Assembly (NCBI GenBank): GCA_944380185.1
Contig: CALWGV010000002.1
Span: 1 to 32,086, forward strand
Direction of reading: 5' to 3'
Origin: an uncultured Lachnospiraceae bacterium
Lineage (GTDB): Bacteria > Bacillota > Clostridia > Lachnospirales > Lachnospiraceae
Length of the DNA: 32,086 bases
This document shows, in pieces, positions 27,988-32,086 of this stretch; position 1 is the stretch's first letter, and the number at the start of each line of letters is the position of its first letter. The translations under genes were made by a program, and so were the position numbers. Under the pieces are notes generated by a model, which made no database searches, was not told where the DNA came from, and worked only from the letters and a program-made list of their open reading frames with translations.

Positions 27988-28557
27988 TCACGGCGTGTTA
28001 TTTTCCCTCTCCAACAGGCGGTACTGATTCTGCTCCCTGCCAAGAATTCCTTCCGCCACCATATCGCGGCGCAGGGTACAGAAATCGTCGTAGTAGTCGG
28101 CAAGGATGAGATTTATCTCTCCTTCTGTGTAGATCCGTCCGGGTTCAAAGGCGCGGGCGATCTCTTCGAGAATGATGCGTTCCTTCTTTTCCTGGGCCGG
28201 AATGGCCTTTAGCCTGCCATATGCAAAAAAAGAACGGATTACGCGCTGACGATATTCCTCTTCACGTCTGTCCTGCAGCGCTGCCTCATCGGAGGTCTCG
28301 CAGACGATATCAAGAATCCGTGTGTCAAAGATCTCCCGGCAGAGACTGTACATCGTGTAATACTGGGTTCGATAGGAGCGGACTGCACCTGCGTCCGCTA
28401 TTTTTTTTAAATGAAAAGAGATGGTCGAAGGCGTAAGTCCCAGCCGTTCGGCCAGCCGCTCGACATACATATCTTCTGCAGCGAGAGATTTCAGAATCTG
28501 CAGCCGTGACTTGTCGGCCAGGCACTTAAACAGGCGTACAGCTTCCAACTCTGTCAT
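27988..28557 (-). CDS. ArsR-type HTH regulator with C-terminal DUF2087
   Basis: This 189-residue protein has an N-terminal winged-helix of ArsR type (LFKCLADKSRLQILKSLA, then LAERLGLTPSTISFHLKKI as recognition helix, residues about 8-75). The C-terminal part, from about residue 120 (KERIILEEIARAF, INLILADYYDDFCTLRRDMV), matches DUF2087. No CxC metal site is visible, so metal sensing is not supported. The ATG at 28557 overlaps the stop of the upstream aminopeptidase gene (ATGA) and has GGAGG 8 bp before it; an ATG at 28572 lies inside that gene and is less likely. A candidate autoregulatory site lies at 30018-30037. Confidence 0.88.
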   Translation of the reverse strand: MTELEAVRLFKCLADKSRLQILKSLAAEDMYVERLAERLGLTPSTISFHLKKIADAGAVRSYRTQYYTMYSLCREIFDTRILDIVCETSDEAALQDRREEEYRQRVIRSFFAYGRLKAIPAQEKKERIILEEIARAFEPGRIYTEGEINLILADYYDDFCTLRRDMVAEGILGREQNQYRLLERENNTP

Positions 28558-29912
28558 AATGATTTCCTCCATATCTTTATAAAGGCTTCGCGGATATCCG
28601 CACAGGCCTTCAATTTGACGTCTTCCAAATACAGCTTCTGTGTGTCTGCGTGTATTTCCGCTTCTTTTCGGGCGCCGCGCCAGTTCTGTGAAATCTGCTC
28701 GATCCGGGAGAGGAAGAAGGATTCAAGCTTTTCTTCGTCGTTTCCGCAGACCTTTATCCCGGCGGAGAAGACGGAGCGAAAGGCATTGAAGATGTTTGCC
28801 CTCACCTTGACAAAAATGGCCTCGTCGCCACGCTCATCTGCCGAGAGTATTTGCTCTCTGGATCGGAGATTGGTCAGTTCGCTGCCGAAATAAGAGAAGA
28901 CAGCGTCTTTTTTCGAGGCGGGATGCCACGCGAAGGATCCGCTATGAACCAGATCCATATGCAGAGAAGCTGCATTCTGACCGCCAAACATATTGTTGGC
29001 GCCGATTGCGATGTGAAAGGAACAGGCCATTTTTTCATCCAGCACTGTATAGCCGCACAGGTCGGTTACGCCGGGATTCATGCCGAAGCCCAGTTCGCAG
29101 ACTACTGAATCTGCGCAAGAAAGCTCTGTGAAAAATTTCTTCACATCCGCATGATCACTGCCGGTGATACGTCCGCCCTCAATCTGCAGGGAAACCTGGG
29201 AAAACACACCGAAATCATCGATAAAGAGACGATCAAAGAAAATGGTGCCGTTTGTCTGTCCTTCATTGGGGGCAATGTAGATCTCTCCGCAGGGCCAGTC
29301 GCCGTCGCCGGCATCGATGTGCCAGCGGCGGCCAGTCAGATCGAAGAAGAGACGGCAGTCTCTGCCAGTTTGGATGACAATCTGCTCATGCTTTGCCAAT
29401 TCCTCTGCAAGCTGGGTGCATGAGGTGAGAAGAGCATCGTAATCAATACAGTAAGCGCGTTCCATTCGTTCCTTGTATACGGCAGCGGGCAGAGCGGACT
29501 CCACGGCATTGGCCTCTGTGGGAATACGGATCTGCGTGAATCGCTTAACTTTCATCAGCTGAGAGAAGAGCTGGGTCATATATCTGCGGTAGAGTTCATA
29601 TTTGTCTGCGTCGATCTCATATCCCAGTACAACCGGCCGGTAAGCAAAGATATCTAAGATTGCGTCGAAGGAGGAGAAGAGAGAGAAGTATTTTTCATCA
29701 AAACTAGTGTCCGCAGCATTTTGAAAAAGCTCTCGATTTGCGGAGCGCGACTGCTGCAGGAGAACAGGAGAGGCGCCTAAAGCTGCCACTGCATTTACAA
29801 ATTCCAAGGCGATATCCCTGTCGCTGTCCTCACCCCAAAAATGGATTAAAATCAGTTCGTGGGCTTTGACACCGCTGGCTTTTACAATTTTCGGGATATA
29901 TGAATTGTCCAT
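28554..29912 (-). CDS. M29-family aminopeptidase-like metallopeptidase
   Basis: This 452-residue protein fits the thermophilic-metalloprotease/AmpS family (M29), dimetal aminopeptidases. Likely metal ligands are all in place: Glu210 in CGEIYIAP, Glu273 in ELGFG, Glu293 in LDEK, His300, and His318/Asp320 in LHMD. The extended C-terminal part (about residues 335-452) is less typical and may hold regulatory or dimer contacts. AAGGAGG lies 5-6 bp before the ATG at 29912, which is better than the ATGs further upstream. It is the first gene of a two-gene operon with the ArsR-DUF2087 regulator. Confidence 0.82.
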   Translation of the reverse strand: MDNSYIPKIVKASGVKAHELILIHFWGEDSDRDIALEFVNAVAALGASPVLLQQSRSANRELFQNAADTSFDEKYFSLFSSFDAILDIFAYRPVVLGYEIDADKYELYRRYMTQLFSQLMKVKRFTQIRIPTEANAVESALPAAVYKERMERAYCIDYDALLTSCTQLAEELAKHEQIVIQTGRDCRLFFDLTGRRWHIDAGDGDWPCGEIYIAPNEGQTNGTIFFDRLFIDDFGVFSQVSLQIEGGRITGSDHADVKKFFTELSCADSVVCELGFGMNPGVTDLCGYTVLDEKMACSFHIAIGANNMFGGQNAASLHMDLVHSGSFAWHPASKKDAVFSYFGSELTNLRSREQILSADERGDEAIFVKVRANIFNAFRSVFSAGIKVCGNDEEKLESFFLSRIEQISQNWRGARKEAEIHADTQKLYLEDVKLKACADIREAFIKIWRKSL

Positions 29913-29989
29913 GTCTGCCTCCTTTTTGTTGCTTATGTTTCGAAGCTGCACTTGCATCATATTGCCGCAGTTAATAAAGGGTTACATTA

Positions 29990-30018
29990 AATATATAATT
30001 ATAGAAATAAAATGTCAA
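29990..30018 (-). promoter_or_regulatory. Promoter of the M29-arsR operon
   Basis: On the minus strand, TTGACA (30018-30013), a 17-bp spacer and TATATT (29995-29990) form a strong promoter. The leader to the ATG at 29912 is about 70 nt. Confidence 0.7.
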
Positions 30019-30037
30019 TATTTATTTTGATAAATAT
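30018..30037. promoter_or_regulatory. AT-rich inverted repeat, candidate ArsR operator
   Basis: ATATTTAT (30018-30025) and ATAAATAT (30030-30037) form a perfect 8-4-8 inverted repeat touching the -35 of the M29-arsR promoter. Size and base content fit ArsR-family operators. The rest of the 303-bp gap 29913-30215 holds two divergent promoters and no gene. Confidence 0.5.
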
Positions 30038-30113
30038 AAAAATACTTTTGCTGCATAGGGCAGTACGGCACATATTGCTGCAGTGCATCATATTGTTTCA
30101 GCATCAACTTTTT

Positions 30114-30165
30114 CATATTTCAGAAACATTTCGCAAGCAATTCGCAAACATCGGTCTCCTACAAT
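30114..30165 (+). promoter_or_regulatory. Response-regulator-type box and -10 of the small membrane protein operon
   Basis: CATATTTCAGA (30114-30124), AACATTTCGCA (30125-30135) and AGCAATTCGCA (30136-30146) are 11-bp direct repeats. They end 13 bp before a -10 TACAAT (30160-30165), and no -35 is present. Sequence, period and distance match the box at 26393-26444. Confidence 0.65.
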
Positions 30166-30215
30166 AAGGACAGCAAGTGAGAGATCACAAATAAAAAAAT
30201 GGAGGCTATTTAAAA

Positions 30216-30584
30216 ATGAAAAAGAAAGATTTTGTTACCCTGATTATGAGCACCGTGGGAGGCATCCTGTTTGCCTTGGGAATGTGCATGGCTCTGCTGC
30301 CGGAGTGGGGCGCGATGAGTCAGGGAGTGGTGATCGGAATCGTCGGAGCAGTGATCCTTCTGGCCATGGTTCTGGTGCGGCGCAAGATGGACGGAAAGCC
30401 CGCCATTGTTTTTAACGGCAAAGCGATTGCCACCACCCTGTTCGGCGTTGTCGGAGCGATTATTCTGGGAATCGGCATGTGCATGACCATGGTGTGGGGC
30501 ATGATGGTTCCCGGAATCATTGTGGGCATTGTTGGAATCGTTGCGCTTCTGTGTCTGATTCCGCTGATCAAGGGCTTGAAATAA
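30216..30584 (+). CDS. Small four-helix membrane protein of unknown function
   Basis: This 122-residue protein has about four hydrophobic helices in two similar halves: VGGILFALGMCMALLPEW at about residues 14-31 and VGAIILGIGMCMTMVWGM at about 77-94, each followed by a glycine-rich helix (VVIGIVGAVILLAMV; GIIVGIVGIVALL). The halves look like an internal duplication joined by a basic loop (RRKMDGKPAIVFNGKA). I do not recognise the family by function. GGAGG lies about 10 bp before the ATG. The next gene (30678) and the two-component system follow on the same strand, and the promoter box suggests control by an OmpR-type regulator. Confidence 0.8.
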   Translation: MKKKDFVTLIMSTVGGILFALGMCMALLPEWGAMSQGVVIGIVGAVILLAMVLVRRKMDGKPAIVFNGKAIATTLFGVVGAIILGIGMCMTMVWGMMVPGIIVGIVGIVALLCLIPLIKGLK

Positions 30585-30677
30585 GTTTTAGTGTACAAAA
30601 TCAGAACAAATTAGAAACAAATAAGGATATAAGAACAAATCAGAATGATCTTGCTAAAAATCAGGAGGAAAGAAAGC

Positions 30678-30944
30678 ATGTCGGAATCGAAAATAGAAAA
30701 GAGTGTCGTGGAAGGTTATAAGAAGATTGAGGAAGGAGTCGTCAGCGGCTACAAAAAGATAGAAGATGGAGTTGTCGGCGGCTATAAGAAGATGGAGGAC
30801 AGCGTTGTCGAGGGCTTTAACAAGGTGAGCGACAAATTTGTCGAGAAGCTCTTCGCCAGAGAGGGGGAGACGGTAGAAGAGGCCAAGAAGCGGCTGGCTG
30901 AAAATGCGCCTGCCCATAAGGAAAAGGACGGCGGTGAAGAGTAA
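30678..30944 (+). CDS. Hendecad-repeat amphipathic protein of unknown function
   Basis: This 88-residue charged protein has no signal peptide. Residues 9-52 are four consecutive 11-residue repeats (SVVEGYKKIEE, GVVSGYKKIED, GVVGGYKKMED, SVVEGFNKVSD), then a fifth decayed unit (KFVEKLF). At DNA level these are 33-bp units at 30702-30833 with third-base differences. Such hendecads form 11/3 amphipathic helices, as in synucleins and LEA proteins, that lie on membranes. The tail is lysine/glutamate rich. The ATG at 30678 follows AGGAGG; the ATG at 30645 lacks one. The small membrane protein gene lies 93 bp upstream, with no terminator between. Confidence 0.82.
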   Translation: MSESKIEKSVVEGYKKIEEGVVSGYKKIEDGVVGGYKKMEDSVVEGFNKVSDKFVEKLFAREGETVEEAKKRLAENAPAHKEKDGGEE

Positions 30945-30976
30945 AGCTGTCAACAGAGAGAATACGGCGGCTGTCT

Positions 30977-31009
30977 GGCCTGGGCGCATATTTTACGCTC
31001 GGGCCTATG
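30977..31009 (+). terminator. Terminator-like hairpin after the hendecad gene
   Basis: GGCCTGGGCG (30977-30986) pairs with CGCTCGGGCC (30996-31005), 10 bp with two G-T pairs and a 9-nt loop. The following TATGTTCT is a weak T-run, so some read-through into the response-regulator gene is possible. Confidence 0.55.
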
Positions 31010-31035
31010 TTCTCTGAAAATGTAAACAAAACATT

Positions 31036-31054
31036 AACATTTCTGTGGTATACT
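31036..31054 (+). promoter_or_regulatory. Promoter region of the two-component system
   Basis: A -10 TATACT (31049-31054) follows repeated AACAT elements (AAACATTAACATTTC at 31030-31044, centred here). No good -35 is present. The AACATTT core resembles the boxes at 26393 and 30125 but its spacing to the -10 differs, so autoregulation is only a possibility. Confidence 0.4.
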
Positions 31055-31090
31055 ATAGCAAAATGCGAAAAGCATGGGGAGGTAGGATTC

Positions 31091-31765
31091 ATGTTTAAGA
31101 TATTGCTGGTAGAGGACGACAGAGAATTAAATAAGACGGTCTGTGCCTACCTGAATCAGAACGGCTATGAGGCGGTGGGCTGCCTGAGCGCGGGGGAGGC
31201 TTATGACGCCATGTACGGCGGCGGCATGTTTGACCTGATCATCTCCGATATCATGATGCCTGGAGTGGACGGTTTTGAGTTTGCACAGTCCGTGCGTGAG
31301 CTGAATCAGGAGATACCGATCCTCTTTATGACAGCCCGTGACGATTTTGCCTCCAAGAAACGGGGGTTCAAAACGGGAATTGACGACTATATGGTAAAGC
31401 CGGTGGATCTGGATGAGCTGCTTTTGCGGATTGAGGCTTTGCTTCGCCGGGCAGGGATTGCCGCCAGCAAAAAACTGACGGTCGGAAATCTGGTGCTGGA
31501 CGCGGAGGAGCATACGGCCTACTTAAACGGGGAAGAGATTTCCCTGACGGTTCGGGAGTTTAACCTGATTTACAAGCTTTTATCCTATCCGAAAAAGACC
31601 TTCACCCGGTCGCAGCTGATGGACGAGTTCTGGGACAGCGCCTCCACCTCGGGGCCGCGGACCGTAGATGTGTATATGACGAAGCTGCGGGATAAGTTTT
31701 CGGACTGCAAAGACTTTGAGATTGTAACAGTCCATGGACTGGGATATAAGGCGGTATTGAAATGA
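31091..31765 (+). CDS. OmpR-family response regulator
   Basis: This 224-residue DNA-binding regulator has a receiver domain with acidic pocket Glu8/Asp9/Asp10, phosphoacceptor Asp53 in ISDIMMP, Thr81 and Lys103 in KP. A winged-helix effector domain follows (about residues 128-222) with LTVREFNLIYKLLSYP and RTVDVYMTKLRDK, and ends in the usual VHGLGYKA. GGGGAGGTAGG lies before the ATG at 31091; the in-frame ATG at 31007 precedes the promoter -10 and is rejected. The stop overlaps the kinase start (ATGA). It is a good candidate to bind the 11-bp repeats at 26393 and 30114. Confidence 0.95.
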   Translation: MFKILLVEDDRELNKTVCAYLNQNGYEAVGCLSAGEAYDAMYGGGMFDLIISDIMMPGVDGFEFAQSVRELNQEIPILFMTARDDFASKKRGFKTGIDDYMVKPVDLDELLLRIEALLRRAGIAASKKLTVGNLVLDAEEHTAYLNGEEISLTVREFNLIYKLLSYPKKTFTRSQLMDEFWDSASTSGPRTVDVYMTKLRDKFSDCKDFEIVTVHGLGYKAVLK

Positions 31766-32086
31766 ACGTACAGCGATTCCTTTTATCGGTGCGGCGGTAT
31801 TTAGCGTTTTTCCTGCTGATGGCCTTTGTAATCAGCTGCTGTATGATCCTTTTTCTCAATATGGTAATGCGGACGACCGGCATCGAGCTGTCGAAGCCTT
31901 ATGTTGAGCAGGCAGCAAAGGTGACTTTCCTGAATGTGATTCTGCTAAGTCTGCTGTGTACCATCATTGACAGCATCCGCAGAAAATTTATGGTAGAGCG
32001 GCCGGTGCGAAGGATCGTGAAGGCGGCGGAGAAGATCATGGCGGGAGATTTTTCCGTACGGATCTCCTTAAACAATAATCTGGATT
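31762..32086 (+). CDS. Sensor histidine kinase, partial (runs off the window)
   Basis: The first 108 residues are present. They give a short cytoplasmic start (MNVQRFLLSVRRY), a membrane helix at about residues 14-35, an extracytoplasmic loop of only about 20 residues, a second helix at about 52-68, and the start of a HAMP domain (ERPVRRIVKAAEKIMAGDFS at about 80-98). The dimerisation and ATPase domains lie beyond 32086. The very short outer loop suggests sensing within the membrane, as in kinases that respond to membrane-active compounds. It starts inside the stop of the regulator gene. Confidence 0.88.
   Translation, partial: MNVQRFLLSVRRYLAFFLLMAFVISCCMILFLNMVMRTTGIELSKPYVEQAAKVTFLNVILLSLLCTIIDSIRRKFMVERPVRRIVKAAEKIMAGDFSVRISLNNNLD

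Noticed and set aside
27976-27994. Terminator between the acyltransferase and arsR genes
   Set aside because: GCCGT/ACGGC gives only 5 bp, overlaps the arsR stop and has a poor T-run; support is too weak for a feature.
26490-28103. Minus-strand open frame of 537 codons
   Set aside because: It is antisense to the condensation-fold gene and overlaps the arsR 3' end; no ribosome site or family pattern is seen.

Overview
The window looks like chromosomal DNA of an anaerobic, gut-type Firmicute, most plausibly of the Lachnospiraceae/Clostridiales. The evidence is AGGAGG-type ribosome binding sites, AT-rich sigma-A promoters (TTGACA/TATAAT) set between moderately GC-rich genes, an oxygen-sensitive class III ribonucleotide reductase, several sugar PTS operons with PRD/BglG-like regulators, and a BMP-type nucleoside ABC transporter. 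The taxon is inferred from gene content only. I see no rRNA, tRNA, CRISPR array, prophage or insertion sequence.

Layout. (1) 1-3305: a leader with several hairpins, a promoter overlapped by tandem NrdR boxes, then nrdD-nrdG (anaerobic dNTP synthesis) and a long inverted repeat. (2) 3311-4955: guaB (IMP dehydrogenase) with its own promoter and terminator. (3) 4981-10556: an operon with a 5-formyl-THF cyclo-ligase-like protein, a two-domain ABC ATPase, two permeases and a BMP lipoprotein, probably for nucleoside uptake. (4) 10566-18698: a PRD-type regulator divergent from an operon of PTS EIICB, a fumarase/aspartase-superfamily lyase, a GH4 6-phospho-alpha-glycosidase, a NagA-like deacylase and a Cof-type HAD phosphatase. 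(5) 24384 down to 18704, minus strand: a BglG-like regulator, PTS EIIBC of beta-glucoside type, a metallo-beta-lactamase-fold hydrolase and a GH1 6-phospho-beta-glucosidase. Islands 4 and 5 converge with only 5 bp between stop codons. (6) 24503-26392: a MarR regulator and an MFS exporter under a promoter buried in a 40-bp palindrome. (7) 26393-32086: a condensation-fold acyltransferase, an M29 aminopeptidase plus ArsR-DUF2087 regulator pair (minus strand), a small four-helix membrane protein, an 88-residue protein of 11-residue repeats, and an OmpR-type two-component system whose kinase runs off the window.

Most interesting points. Island 4 combines a GH4 glycosidase, a NagA-like enzyme with changed substrate-contact residues and a non-purine fumarate-releasing-type lyase. 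Together these suggest a pathway for an unusual N-acylated or dicarboxylate-conjugated alpha-glycoside. In island 7 the promoters of the acyltransferase and the small membrane protein share 11-bp-periodic direct repeats ending exactly 13 bp before the -10. This pattern fits one OmpR-family regulator, possibly the one encoded at 31091, controlling both. The 88-residue protein has four near-perfect hendecads resembling synuclein/LEA-type membrane-binding helices.
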